Below are positions 45,272 to 57,140 of a DNA stretch of 64,000 nucleotides, in pieces. The stretch lies in contig MCFL01000013.1 of NCBI GenBank assembly GCA_002102555.1, forward strand, positions 186,001 to 250,000. The letters are read 5' to 3'. A program made the position numbers and the translations under genes. How positions within the stretch are numbered: the first letter of the stretch is position 1; each line of letters starts with the position of its first letter. The stretch comes from Catenaria anguillulae PL171 (taxonomy: Eukaryota; Blastocladiomycota; Blastocladiomycetes; Blastocladiales; Catenariaceae). A model generated the notes under the pieces. It was not told the DNA's origin. It did not search any database and was given only the letters and a program-made list of their open reading frames with translations.

Positions 45272-46325
45272 GATGGGGGATTTTATCTCGAAGTGAGCAG
45301 ATGAGTAGGTATGTATTTACATGGGATTCAGACCAATGCCGATGATGATGATTTTGGAGAGCGAGGAACAGGGAGCTCTGTAAAGCGGACCCTGGGCTTT
45401 ATACCGTCGACGTCGCAGGCCGGGCAAACTGTCATGGATTTCGCAATTTTATCGAGTTGAGCTCGTCATCACCAAACGTGGCTCTGTCGCATGGCTGGTG
45501 ACAAGGAACACAAGTTCACCACTTTGAATCGGAAAACTATTCTTCTCTGACAGCAACAGCAACAGCAACAGCAACTTAAGCGCAACACGCAGGCAAAGTG
45601 TGAGACGTGAGACATAATGTTATGCAAACGTACTCGGGAGAGACCAGTCTCAGCTGTTTCCACCCGGGACCCCACTCAGGTACATACATATTGCACCGGT
45701 ACGTGAAATCACCGCGCGAAGCCCGTCGACAACTTGAACGATGGACGAGTCACTCATCGCTTCGAATTCCCATGAGCGCACTTGATCCAGGGGCCAGACA
45801 ATTGCAATTGGGTTGATGTCACAGCAAAGCCGAGCGAGAAGTTGATGGTATAGGTATGCACGTGATCTTTCAATCGCTCGAGTGCCCGTGCACAAGGAAA
45901 TCTCCACGGGCCGTGTCTTGAGGCCAAATCGGAGAGGTATATCCAGCGGGATACCTGGGTGTCTTGAATCGGCCGCAGAAGTGAGAGAACAGTAGCTGAC
46001 AAGTAGACCGGGATGAGCAGGGACAGTAAATAGGAGGGGGAAAACAAAGTGGGGAATATGCGGTCCTCAGATCTCGCGCCGATCAGACCTCCCTACGACC
46101 AACAACCATCAACGCGACGTCAGTTAAGATTGAATTGATTCGTGCGATGGACAGATTATTGTGTTGACATCCATGTACACTACGCACAAACACTCGATGC
46201 AATTGCATTGATTGCACCGAATTGAATCTTGCCGCCCTTGGATTCCCACCATCGTCTCCTGCGCTGCCCACACGCCTTCGCCCATCAACCGACAGCCCAG
46301 CCCAGTCTGACTTCAAATCTCCAAT
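45272..46325. other. Divergent intergenic region, ADI1 / UBC9
   Basis: About 1.05 kb. Contains a hexanucleotide repeat (listed) about 280 bases upstream of ADI1 and otherwise no recognised element. Confidence 0.5.
45551..45576. repeat. Hexanucleotide microsatellite (ACAGCA)4
   Basis: Four perfect tandem ACAGCA units plus AC between ADI1 and UBC9. Confidence 0.8.
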
Positions 46326-47088
46326 ATGTCTGGCATCTGCCTCGACCGCCTCAACCAGGAGCGCAAGAACTGGCGCAAAGGTATTCATCTCTTACGCATC
46401 TTGTGGCCCTTGCCAAGCGATGCACCCGTCATTTCCGTTTGTTCTGTACTACGCAACCAACCAATTTGACAATTGTGCCATTTGTCTCACATTTGACGCA
46501 GACCACCCGTTTGGCTTCTTCTGCAAGCCCAAGAAGAAGGCCGATGGGTCGCTCGACATGATGAAATGGGAGGCCGGAATTCCGGGCAAGGAGGGAACTG
46601 TATGGATGCCCTGTTTGTTTTCTTGCGGCATGGAATTGGCTCCCACGTGTTTTTTGTACTGAACCCACGAATTTTCGCAGCTCTGGGAAGGCGGCGTGTA
46701 CAAGGTCGTGCTCGAGTTTCCCGAAGACTATCCGTCCAAGCCTCCGAGTGCGCTTGCTTCGCTATTCCTTCTTCCTCACTCATTGGCCAACATCACTCAT
46801 TTCATTCACATGATTTTAAATCACACAGAGGTCAAGTTCACCCCGCCACTCTTCCACCCAAACGTGTACCCGTCGGGCACCGTGTGCCTTTCCATCATCA
46901 ACGAGGACGAAGGCTGGAAGCCCGCCATTTCCGTCAAGCAAGTGCTGCTGGGCGTCCAAGACCTGCTCGACAACCCGAACCCACACTCGCCCGCCCAGCA
47001 GGACGCTTACCATTTGTATGTCAAGGACAGGAATGCGTATGAGAAAAAGGTGCGCTTGATTGCAAAGGAGAACCGCCCTGACGAGTAA
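46326..47088 (+). CDS. UBC9: SUMO-conjugating enzyme E2, Ubc9
   Basis: Transfers SUMO to substrate lysines. Exons 46326-46380, 46502-46599, 46681-46747 and 46829-47088 give 159 residues, the usual family length. It begins [19 protein letters not shown], has the HPFGFFCKP segment and the [15 protein letters not shown] motif with the catalytic Cys at residue 93, the same number as in animal Ubc9. [15 protein letters not shown], with the Asp-Glu insert specific to Ubc9 over other E2s, confirms the identity. Intron phases are 1, 0 and 1. No frame break. The presence of SUMO machinery is relevant to the SIM-like motifs in the gene at 11588. Confidence 0.97.
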
Positions 47089-47587
47089 CAGTTGAGGCAT
47101 GGAGCGAATGGTGTTGGGATGGTTCGGTTTGTGGATGTATTTGCTTGCATTTTGGGTTGTTTTGGCGGAATTCAGTGTTTCTATATCAGCTGGCTTTTCA
47201 ACCGTTGGACATTTAACCTTTCGCAATGGACTTGCTTCTTGCGATCGAGGTGGAATCAGTGCGTTTATGGGTACAAAAGGAAAATGAAACGGTATTCTCG
47301 AGTCTTGGAGCGCAAAAAAAGAAACACAAGGCAGAAAAGGGTAGCGAGCACACGCATACGAAGATAGCACACAGAAGAGGGGAAAAGAGGAAAAGTCGAC
47401 GAGGTGAGGGGGAAAAAAAGGGACACGCTCCATATACACAAATGACGACGCCGCAAAGGAACCGAGTCAAGTCGACCACGGACCGAGCGACGATATGTGT
47501 GTGTTGGGGGAAAAAAAAAACCAGGAAGGAGGACTGACATGTACAGCGTACACAATGGTAAACAGACAGCAAGACCATCCACTCAAC
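47089..47587. other. Convergent spacer, UBC9 / INSIG
   Basis: About 500 bases with purine-rich runs on the plus strand (A10 at 47511 and AG-rich 47300-47420). No gene seen. Confidence 0.45.
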
Positions 47588-49161
47588 TCAACTCACAATA
47601 CCCGAGTCAAAGAACACCTCATCGCGATCCACATTGCCCATCTCAAATACCTGAGGAATGGCATCCAAGTTTTGCCCCAATTCGCACTCGCGGGCCGTGA
47701 CGAGCTCGTTCTCCACGTCCTCGCCCTGCATTTCGTCCGCGTCCGCGTCCGCCACCCGTGTCCGCCGGCCCACCTCCCTTTCCTCTGACACAGCCGCCAT
47801 GCGCACAAGCACGCGCGCCGCATTGCCCACACACACGGCCGACGCAAGCAGCAGCACGGGCACCCAGCTTTGAATGGTACCTGCCATGTCTGGTCGCACA
47901 AAGGCCAAGTACCCGCGGGACGTGAGCGAGTGGCACACCCAGGTGCCGACGCTGGCAACGCCCAAGGAAATGATCAGCCCACGGAGTGTGCGGTCAACCA
48001 TGTAGTAGACGGCGAGGACTAGGGCGAGCAAGGTGCCTGAGAGAAGTATGGGAATTTGCGGGATTTTCTAAAATCATCACATTGATGAACGGGTGAGTAC
48101 AGGAGGGAGCGCAAAAAGGCAGGCGTGACCCGTACGGAAACGGCATAGTTGATGCCCGTCAATGCCCCAACACATCGAAGGATCAATGTGCGCTTGCTTC
48201 GGTACTTGAGTGCTCGGCGCCATGCGTCTGCCGGGTTGGCCGACGAGGCAAACAACTGGTGGGTATCTGCATGTTGCTCTTGTTCGTAGGGCTCGTCTGG
48301 ATTGTCGTCGGCGTCGTCGCCCGCATCACTTGTCGATGCTTCTAATTCGTCCGTTTCTGAGTAATCCGATTCCGCGGCGGTCGTGTCCCCCGGGACACGC
48401 TGTCGTGCGCGCATTACCGCTGAAGTGGCAGAAGCCGCATAATCGCTGGATGTTGACCCGCCACGGCTCCTTGTGGTCGAGTACCGGAGCTGTGCGGCGG
48501 CAGCCATGTCCATGTGCTCATCGTCGTCCGAATCCCCAGCATTCGGCTTGTTAGCCAGGAGGTCGAATCGAGGAGGTGGGTTAACACTTGGGCTATGCCC
48601 CACGTGCGGCGGCCGCCGACGATTGCTCCTCCTCCTTGTTGGGTTCAGTGAACGCAGCCGACCACGTATACTCAACACCTCATCCCCGGCTCTAGCGTCT
48701 GCAATCAAGTACAAGAGCCCGACGAGCAACGCCGACCCGGCGGCAACCACGGGTAACCAATCAATGCCGAGGCCGCGCACGGCCAAGTAGTGCGTGACGT
48801 GATGCTGCATGTGCAGGTGGACAATGAGCGCGCCCGTCGCGTATCCCATGGCCGCCAAGGTGAACGGCAGCAGCCCGTGGCTGCGTGTGCAGGCGACGAG
48901 CACCAGGTGGATGGATGCACGCCATGACGGTGGCCGATCGTGTGCGGGCTTGGATGCGGGCGCAGTTGCATCGGGTGGGCGGGGCGAGGATGAGTCATTG
49001 GTTGGGTAGACGTTGAAAGTGGCGGGGGCGGCGTCGGCTTGGCGTAAGCTGGAGGCGCGCGATGCATGTTGGGAGGAGCATGCGGCGAGGGCGGCGAAGG
49101 TGGATGAGGCCGAGGGAATGGCTCCAACGGACGAGGACGAGACGACGGGATTGGCCATCAT
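47588..49161 (-). CDS. INSIG-family ER membrane protein
   Basis: Insulin-induced-gene proteins retain sterol sensors or stabilise HMG-CoA reductase at the ER (as Insig in animals, Nsg1 in yeast). Exons 49161-48136 and 48067-47588, 501 residues. Spans LPFTLAAMGYATGALIVHL and WLPVVAAGSALLVGLLYLI lie before a long acidic, Ser-rich loop (about residues 165-310). The core then follows: TLILRCVGALTGINYAVSV joined across the intron to KIPQIPILLSGTLLALVLA, YYMVDRTLRGLIISLGVAS and WVPVLLLASAVCVGNAARVL, matching the INSIG order of RC-GINxA, FDRSRSG and GNIGR. The loop is much longer than in animal Insig and resembles the yeast arrangement. The C-terminus is acidic. Confidence 0.85.
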
Positions 49162-50533
49162 GTCGTGTGGTTAGGTTGACAGCAGTCGCACCGGAATCGG
49201 TGTATTATGACAGATCGAGACTCTTGAGTCGGTCTTCAGGGTGTGGATTGTGCGGGCACTCTCTTGTTGCCTGTGTGAGAGGGAATCCAGAGGGGGCTTC
49301 TGGGGCTGGCTACTTAAGATGCTGTTGCTCCCAGTGATTATGAATACATATCAGTAACAGACTGATGCTGTCGATTTCATTGCTTTGGCGTTTGGCGTTT
49401 TCATTCTTGTTGTTCTTCTCGTTGGCATTGGTGGTAGGTCGCTTCAACGGCACCCGAACAGCGTTCCAGAACTGAGTTCTGAAAGACCAACATCCCAGAG
49501 TGTGAAAATTGAAACGCGCTCCACTTCCCGCATTGGCCCTGGACGTTTGCGGACAGTTCTAGGCAATCCTGGCAAGGAGAAACATTGCACGGCACTACGT
49601 CTGTCCATGTGAACCTCGCCACTCAACGGAAACTTGTGCCCAACATTTGCTGAGGTCGTGTGCAGCGCGAAACCATCCCCACTACTGCCATCATTGGACA
49701 CAAGAGCGGTCACTGGCCGAGGCTGAGCGCGCTATTGGGTGCATACGCCCTCTCACATGCTCGTCTGGGTCGCAATTGTCGGGGGAGTACATACTATAAT
49801 GACGACCGGGATGAGTGACGCATCTGTTTGCATCTGCTGAGCGATTTGTCAACGACTTTGGTCAGACAAGCGCGCGGTCGGCTGAAACAGCAACAGTGGT
49901 CGGCGCCATCCGATCGCGAATCGAGTCATGTTCGCGGGCCATGTCTAGCAAGCGAGCACGTCAAGGAATATGATATCGGTTGGGGAGTCGGAGACTTCAC
50001 CCATGATCATGCATGAATCGCTTGGTCATCGTAACATTATTTGCTCATGCATGATCAGGATATGGTACAGACGCCACCCTGTTGCCACAAGCAGTTTCCA
50101 AACCCACGGGATCCACACTGCAGCTATGTATGCATGGGAAATTGATCCTGCTGGCGGCCCAATATTTGATCAATATGGCTCATCCCATGACTTGCCCCCG
50201 AACTTCTGCGTCCCAATTGCTATGGATAGCCCACGAGCGGATGCCCACAGGCTGCCGCCTCTGCTTGTGTTCCATGTTTGGGTTGCACATGACCGCATAT
50301 ATGCGGCAGTTTGTGTTTGTCAGTTCTACTGTCAACCCGCGAGCTGTGGCAGGACTGGTAGGACATGAGTGAATCCCCTCGGATAAAGAGAGGGTGCAGC
50401 CCGTCAACACGCTTCCCATTCATGCCCGACCCCGCAGGAACTCATCACTCGCCTTCCCTTTTACTGTTTCCCACCGTCATCGGACATAGACATAGACGAA
50501 CGTTGCGTTCCTACCCGTGTTCCCCAATTCACC
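49162..50533. other. Divergent intergenic region, INSIG / large subtilase
   Basis: About 1.37 kb. No gene supported. A GGATAAAGAG segment at 50381 may act as a weak TATA-like element for the subtilase. Confidence 0.4.
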
Positions 50534-53500
50534 ATGGCCAAACCAAAGCGCTTTGCCCTCCGCTCGGTCCTTCTGGCCGTGCTTCTCGCCTCGCTTGCCG
50601 TCGCCTCTGTCTCTGCCGCCAACCCGGCCGTCGACCTCAAGTCTGTGCTGCGCACGTATGCCGACCTCCCGCGCAACACTCGCATTGCCCCCAACAAGTA
50701 CTTTGTCGAGCTCAAGGAGCCCGCGCCTGGGTCGCGCACCTCGTCCACGGAAGCCGCGTCGTCACGTTCCCGTACCGAGTCGCAGCAGGCGGCATTCAAG
50801 TCGTTTACCCAGCAGTACCTGCCCGGCAAGGTGACCATTTTGCGCCAGTACAAGTCCTTGTTCAATGGGTTTTCGGTCAAGGTGGCCTCGTCGGCGGACT
50901 TGGCCCAGTTGGCGGCGGCACCCAATGTCAAGGCGGTGTACCCTGTTTTCCGTGAACGATTGGATCCCATGGAGACGCGACCCGCGGCGGCCGATGCCCC
51001 AAAGAACGATTTATCGACCACGCACAAGATGACGGGTGTGGACCGGATCAGGAGCGAGCTTGGGTTGACGGGCAAGGGTATCAAGGTGCAAACGTCTCCT
51101 GGACTGTGATCACGATCGTGTTGTCTCACGATCACACGCTCGGCCCGCACTCACACCGTATCTGGTCTCGCTTGTGTACAACAGGTTGCCGTCATTGACT
51201 CTGGTATCGAATACCTTCACCCGGCCTTCTTCCGTCCGGGCATGAAGTGCGAATGGGGCGACGCTGGTTGCCGTGTGATTGGGGGGCACGACTACGTTGG
51301 TGATGAGTATAACCCGGACCTCGGTACGCCGGCCAAGCCAGACAATGACCCGCGCGACTGCGGAGGTCACGGAAGTCATGTGGTACGTGCGCAAGTGTTG
51401 TTTCGCAACCTTGTCATTCCGTGTACTCACATATTCGTCGCACAGGCTGGCATCATTGGTGGCAACGATAGCGTCTTCACTGGTGTTGCTCCCGAAGCTG
51501 AGTTTCTTGCATACAAGGGTATGCATACGTCCACCATTCTCGTCTTTTCGCCGTTCGTGGACATCTGACGCACGGCCCGTTTCTGTCACTAGTGTTTGGA
51601 TGTGAGGGGGCGACGGATCTCGACTACATGCTCGACGCCATGGAAAAGGCGGCTGAAGCAGGTGCATCCGTCGTCAACCTTTCTATTGGGGGTGGCGCAA
51701 GTATGAGCGACTACCCAACGGCCACCGCCGCCACTGCACTCGCGACCAAGGGTGTTATCGTCGCGTGTTCCCACGGCAACAATGGCGAGAAAAAGGGCAT
51801 TTTTTGGGGCGGCTCTCCCGGCGCAGGCCGCTCGGCTTTCGGTACCGGCTCGTTTGACAACATTGCCTCCGTTGCCTCCGTTGCCTCTGCCGTTGCTTTT
51901 GGCAACGTTCCTGGCCTCACCGAGGTTGCCGTCAACCATGACACGTCTGTGCCCGCCAAGTTCCCGACCGACACCCCACTGCCCATCAAGGCGTCGCCAA
52001 ACTCGTACTCGATTGCGCCGGGCACCGGTAACTTCAAGGGCGACGGTTGCGATCCGTTCCCTGCCGACTTTTTCAAGGACAAGGTTGCCCTGATCCGCCG
52101 TGGTGGCTGCACGTTTGCCATCAAGGCTCTGAACGCTGAAGCTGCCGGTGCGACTGGTATGGTCGCCTACAACTTGGCGCCCGAACTTCTTTCCGGTGTT
52201 GCCATTCGTGATCCGCTCGTCAAGATTCCCGCCTCTTTCATTTCGGGCAAGGATGGCGAGGCTGTTTGGGATCGCGCATCCAAGGGCAACGTGGACGTTA
52301 CCTTGACGGTCATGTCCAAGCTTGTGACCGTGCCCAACCTTGTGACTGGCGGCCAGCCCAGCGGCTTCAGTTCGTTCGGGCCGGGGGCCAAGCTCGAGAT
52401 CAAGCCTGATTTGGCGGCGCCTGGTGGAAACATTTATTCTGCGTACCCGCTGCCGTTGGGCGGCTACGCAACGCTTTCTGGTTCGTTCACAGCATTCTGT
52501 GGGCCGTGTCGTGCTCTCTCATCTCACTCATGCTCACTCGATTTCTTGCAACCGAATCAGGTACCTCGATGGCCTCGCCCTACCTTGCCGGCGCCGCCGT
52601 CCTGGCCAAGCAAGCCAACCCGAACATCAAGTACGGCGAAATGCAACGCCGCGCACAGGGCACCGCCAAGCCCGCCATCCAAAAAGAAACCGGTCTCGCC
52701 TGGCCCACGGCCAAGCAAGGTGCCGGTCTGCTCGACGCTTACGCTGCCGTGACCAACAATGTGCTCATCACGCCGCACAAGCTCGAGTGGCTCGACGGAA
52801 ACCACCGCCGGTCGTCATCCATCACCATTGTCAACAATGGCGCCGAGCCCATCACGTACACGGTGTCGCACCAGCAAGCCGCGTCCATCTTTGGATCCAA
52901 GGCACAGCAGGCGCCGACATACTCCAAGGAGGGTGCTCGCATCACGTTTGATGCAACCATCGTCACGGTAGCGCCTGGCAAGAACGCCAAGCTGACGGTT
53001 TCGGGCACTGTTGCCGAGGCCAATTTGCCGGCCGAGTGGATCTTGTCTGGTTACGTTGTGCTCACTCCCACTGGTATGTCTGAGAGATTACTGATTTGAC
53101 TCGTAAATCCCGCTGGTTCCCATGAAACTCTAATCCATTCTCACTTGATATGTGTACCATGTACAGAAAACTTTGGCAAGAACGCTGGCGTGCTCCGCAT
53201 TCCCTACCAGCTCCTCAACTCTCCCTATGGCGACTACCCGGTTGTCCCTGATGCCGACAAGGGCCCTCTCCCGCTTTTGTCCGAGGCGCCGCTCGCCGAA
53301 TGGACGGGCTCGCCCGCGCCGCTTCCCAATGTGGCCATGGCGCGTCTCGCCAATGAGACTTTGGGCCCCTTCACGCTCAAGGGTATGGACCGCCCCGTCG
53401 TGATGCTCAACACTTACCACGTTGTGCGCATGCTTGCCTTGACATTGTTTGATGCGACAACCAACAAGAAGGTCGGATACGCATTCTCTTACCCGTGGAA

Positions 53501-54198
53501 GCAGCCGGGAACTGGGTTCTTCCCGTTCACCAACGAGACCAACGCGGCATCGGGCAACCAGATTGCAGGCTGGTCGGGCGAGTACACGGAGACGCTTGTG
53601 AGTCACAAGTGATGCGGTGGTTGAGACAAAGTATGTCGAGGATGGCGAATACTACTTTGTTGCAGAGGTGGCGCGCCCGGGTACCAACGACAAGTGGCAG
53701 GAGCGCATGCGTGGGTTCTGGCAGTCACCCAAAATGATTGTGCGCCGCGGGTCGTCGACCACGACCACGAGCACCGTGTCTGCTACAGCTACGTCGACCT
53801 CGAGCGCCTCGACGACAACTCACGAGCCGACCACGACCACTACATCGGCTGCTGTCACGACGACTACCAGCTCCGTCGTCACGGCAACGACCACGGCTAC
53901 AACAACGGCAACAACTATTAATACCACCTCTCAAACTGTTCCCACGACCACCACTACGTCTGCCGTCTCTTCTACCACTGCCACCACGACAACGACCGAA
54001 GCTCCCACCACTTCTTCGACCTCCGCCTCGGCGTCGGCCACCACGACTACGACCGAAGAGCCCGGATACGGCTATGGCCGCCGCCCGCGCAAGACCACCA
54101 CCACCTCGACCGTGGATCCCGAGCCGACGTACGCATACGGCCGTCGTCCGCGCAAGAATGCTGGTGTTGACCGCGACCCTGCACGTCAGCTCGAGTAA
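50534..54198 (+). CDS. Large secreted subtilase with PA domain and Thr-rich tail (one frame break or mini-intron)
   Basis: Exons 50534-51085, 51185-51382, 51446-51518, 51593-52480, 52561-53073 and 53167-54198. A signal peptide (to about 30) and I9-type propeptide precede VAVIDSGIEY (Asp), GGHGSHVAG (His) and, after a PA domain (GGCTFAIKALNAEAAGATGMV inserted in the catalytic domain), GTSMASPYLAG (Ser). An Fn3-like region follows (LDGNHRRSSSITIVNNGAEP). Near 53608 the frame ends in TGA and continues one base off into VEDGEYYFVAEV. Either one extra base is present, or a 34-nt segment from GTGAGT to AAAG is removed; both give an in-frame protein of about 823-834 residues. The tail is a long Thr/Ser-rich stretch, then two copies of Y-x-YGRRPRK. 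Introns 2 and 4 lie next to the His and Ser motifs. Resembles cucumisin/C5a-type subtilases. Confidence 0.88.
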
Positions 54199-54323
54199 TC
54201 GACGTGCATGCATGATCCAGTTAAGTGAATTGAGAGTATTGCATGTATTGCCAATTGAATGTTGCAAGTGGTTCAACGGTGTACATTTGCATGTAAATCA
54301 TGATTTAATAGAAACGGACGGAT

Positions 54324-55601
54324 TCAATTATGACTCACTCCATGCTCTCGACCTCTCGCCGCAACCAACCTGGTCATTGCCCTGATGCTGAACGTCATGC
54401 CCGCTCCAAACAGTTTGAGCAAGATTGTGAGTAACGACAGTACAAACTGCACTGGCAGGTTGGCCAGTGCCTCTGACACCAGCATGATGCTGACGTAAAC
54501 AGCAAGCACCGCGAGGTTGAACATGATCCAGGCAAGCGCAGTGGCCGCACAGTTCTCCTGCCGTTGCCTCCACTTGGCACTGTACTTTGCACGTTTGGCA
54601 ATGGTTGGCGAGGATGGCGCCGTCGTTGTCACAATCCAGATTGATGCGCCGCTTTGTGCTGTCATGTCAATGGCTCCTCCCTCGGCCTTTCTAAACTCTT
54701 TAAGCTCGGATCGCACTTGGAGCACATAATGCAGTCCAAGCAGCAAGGCGACAATATCGGCAGCCGCCTGGACGAGATACGCGCCATGAAAGGACAGGTT
54801 GTAGAGCAGCAGGGCCATTGGATGTTCCGACTCCTCATCATACACACCAGTTGGCAGGTATACAAACTTTTCCAGGAACGGAATCGTCATCCACCGGAGC
54901 CCAGTTGCGACAATAATGGTGCCCGATCCGAATTGCAGCGCCATCTGGCGCGGGCGGCTGAGCACTGCGTACACGCGAATGAAGCGGTTCATGGTTGCGA
55001 GCACAAACAAGCATGATGCGAGGGGTTGAATGTAGAGTTGAATTGTTGCGAATAACGGTGCTGGACATCCCGGCATGCGTACGAGGGCGCGTCGCTTGCA
55101 GTTGTATTGAGGGCAAAGCAGCGCGACCGTGCACGTGTAGGATGCGTCGAGAATTTGGTCAATGGTCAGGAGAAACCAGCTCAAAAAGAGGAGAAGGTGT
55201 AGGGTATCGCTGAAGGACAGCCGTTGAAGCCATTCTTGCAGTGGCCGCCCGCCGAGTGACCAGGATGGTGGAGTTTGGATCACAGGAAGAATGCCGGCAA
55301 TGGTCGACTTTGATGCTTCGGAAACTGTCCTTTGTGCTCGGCTTGTCTCAATGTTATCGGCAGTAGGATCTGCTCCATCATGAAAATGTGTAGACTTGTT
55401 GATTCCCGACCTGCTGCTGACCAACTCTCGTGACAATTGACTTGATTGCACTCGCGTCAAGATACGCGCTGGCGGTCGCCATGCCCTCCAAGAGTCGAGC
55501 AGAAAGTATGCGCAGATCGGAATGCCAGAGCACGACAAGGCAATTGTGATCCAAATGAGAGGGTCTGTAGGCAGCTGTAGCTCACATGCATATTGCTCCA
55601 T
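54324..55601 (-). CDS. Tandem seven-TM paralogue 1
   Basis: Single-exon frame, 425 residues from ATG 55601, chosen because all three paralogues share a CELQ motif about six residues after this position; an in-frame ATG at 55697 would overlap the preceding gene's stop. Spans: PLIWITIALSCSGIPICAYF; then, after a loop of about 120 Ser-rich residues, LHLLLFLSWFLLTIDQ; IQLYIQPLASCLFVLATMNRF; SGTIIVATGLRWMTIPFL; MALLLYNLSFHGAYLVQA; ADIVALLLGLHYVLQV; and two in the C-terminal ALAWIMFNLAVLAVYV and VLSLLTILLKLFGAGM. The invariant segment MNRF-x-RVY-x-LSRPRQ follows span 3. Likely a surface receptor or transporter; not recognised. 95 bases separate it from paralogue 2. Confidence 0.7.
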   Translation of the reverse strand: MEQYACELQLPTDPLIWITIALSCSGIPICAYFLLDSWRAWRPPARILTRVQSSQLSRELVSSRSGINKSTHFHDGADPTADNIETSRAQRTVSEASKSTIAGILPVIQTPPSWSLGGRPLQEWLQRLSFSDTLHLLLFLSWFLLTIDQILDASYTCTVALLCPQYNCKRRALVRMPGCPAPLFATIQLYIQPLASCLFVLATMNRFIRVYAVLSRPRQMALQFGSGTIIVATGLRWMTIPFLEKFVYLPTGVYDEESEHPMALLLYNLSFHGAYLVQAAADIVALLLGLHYVLQVRSELKEFRKAEGGAIDMTAQSGASIWIVTTTAPSSPTIAKRAKYSAKWRQRQENCAATALAWIMFNLAVLAVYVSIMLVSEALANLPVQFVLSLLTILLKLFGAGMTFSIRAMTRLVAARGREHGVSHN

Positions 55602-55696
55602 GTTGTAGGGATCATTTTGCAGTGGGCTCAATCCATGCCAGCAGGCTGATTGCAGGCTGGGCCTCGGCAGCAATATCATGACGGACCTCGACCTCA

Positions 55697-56998
55697 TCAA
55701 CTTTGGATTCTATTCCTAGCTTTGACCAGACTTGTCATGGCACGGATGCTGAACGTCATTCCAGTCACAAATAGTTTGAGGATCAAAGTAAGGAGTGCAA
55801 ACACAAACTGGATGGGCAGGCTCATCAAGACTTCGGGTATCAGCATCACACAGAGGTATGCCACCAAGAGTGCGAGGTTGAACAGAATCCAAAAGAGCGC
55901 AATTCCGGCACTCTTTTCTTGCCTTTGGACCCACTTGCTCTGTTTTGAATTGACAAGAGGCGGCGCTTGGGATGCAGAGGGATTTGCAGATGCGGGAAGC
56001 AGAGAACTGGACGCTTGGACCAACTGGGACGCGGTGCTCTGTACGACCAATCCACCTTCATGGTTGCGCAAAGCCTTGAGCTCGGCCCGGATATGCAACA
56101 CGTAATGCAAGCCGAGCAGCAGCGACACAATGTCTGCCAGAGACAAGACAAGGTACACCACGTGGAAGGACAAGTTGTACAATAACAGGGCTTGCTGGTT
56201 TTGCACCACCTCATCAAACAGGCCGGTCGGCAAGTACATCAGCTGGTCAAGTAATGGGATGGCTGCCCACCTTACTCCTGTCGCGACAATGATGATACCG
56301 GAACCGACTTGAAGCGCCAGCTGGCGTGGACGGCTGAGAAAGGCATACACACGCACGAATCGGTTCATTGTTGCGAGCACAAACATGCACGATGCAAGTG
56401 GTTGGATGTACAGCTGGATCACGCTGAATGTCGATGCAGGACAGCCCGGCGTATCTGCCAAGGCCATATACTTGCAATTGTATTTCGGGCAACCGAGACT
56501 TACGGTTGTCACGTATGACGTGTCAAGGAACTGGTCGATGGTCATGATGATCCAACTCGTTAAGAGCAGTAGGTGCAGCGCCTCATTGAACGACAGGTCT
56601 CGAAACCATTGTACAGGCGAACGAAAAGTAAATGTAGAGGGTTTGACCCTCAGCAGGTGGCTCGTGGGGCTCGCGGCAAACGACGGTGACGGGATAGTGG
56701 AAGTTGACTTGGACGCCACTGAAATAGTTCGCACTGGTTTTTCTATGCCAGCATCGTACGCTTCCTGAGGAATGAATTTTCCTTGACCTGATATGCCGTT
56801 GAGCATCGCCTGGCTCGGTGGAGACTCGAGCGACATTTGACTGGATCGGGCCGCTGCTGGTCGTCGCATCTGTCGCCATGCCTTCAACGAATCCACCAAA
56901 AAGTACCCACACAGTGGGATGCCTGACGCAGACAGTGCGATCGTGGCCCAAATGAACGGATCATTGGGTGACTGCAACTCACATGAAAATTGCCGCAT
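55697..56998 (-). CDS. Tandem seven-TM paralogue 2
   Basis: Unbroken frame, 433 residues from ATG 56998 (MRQFSCELQ). Same plan as its neighbours: PFIWATIALSASGIPLCGYF, a polar loop (about residues 40-140), LHLLLLTSWIIMTIDQ, FLDTSYVTTVSLGCPKYNCK, IQLYIQPLASCMFVLATMNRF then VRVYAFLSRPRQ, SGIIIVATGVRWAAIPLLDQ, LPTGLFDE, LLLYNLSFHVVYLVLSLADI, LGLHYVLHIRAELKAL, ALFWILFNLALLVAYL and FALLTLILKLFVTGMTF. An extracellular CPKYNCK loop with paired Cys between spans 2 and 3 is shared by all three and probably disulfide-linked. The frame is open further upstream to 57130, and an ATG at 57013 is also possible. It is the best-preserved member of the array. Confidence 0.75.
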   Translation of the reverse strand: MRQFSCELQSPNDPFIWATIALSASGIPLCGYFLVDSLKAWRQMRRPAAARSSQMSLESPPSQAMLNGISGQGKFIPQEAYDAGIEKPVRTISVASKSTSTIPSPSFAASPTSHLLRVKPSTFTFRSPVQWFRDLSFNEALHLLLLTSWIIMTIDQFLDTSYVTTVSLGCPKYNCKYMALADTPGCPASTFSVIQLYIQPLASCMFVLATMNRFVRVYAFLSRPRQLALQVGSGIIIVATGVRWAAIPLLDQLMYLPTGLFDEVVQNQQALLLYNLSFHVVYLVLSLADIVSLLLGLHYVLHIRAELKALRNHEGGLVVQSTASQLVQASSSLLPASANPSASQAPPLVNSKQSKWVQRQEKSAGIALFWILFNLALLVAYLCVMLIPEVLMSLPIQFVFALLTLILKLFVTGMTFSIRAMTSLVKARNRIQS

Positions 56999-57140
56999 GT
57001 TGCTCTGGTGCATTTCACAAAGTTGTATGCTGGTGCTGGTCTTTATGAGGTTCGAGCACAATTGGATGTGACGGAAATCGTCAACGTGCAGGTACATATC
57101 AACAAGTCCATGCTCCATGAATGTATTCAAAATGCGGATA

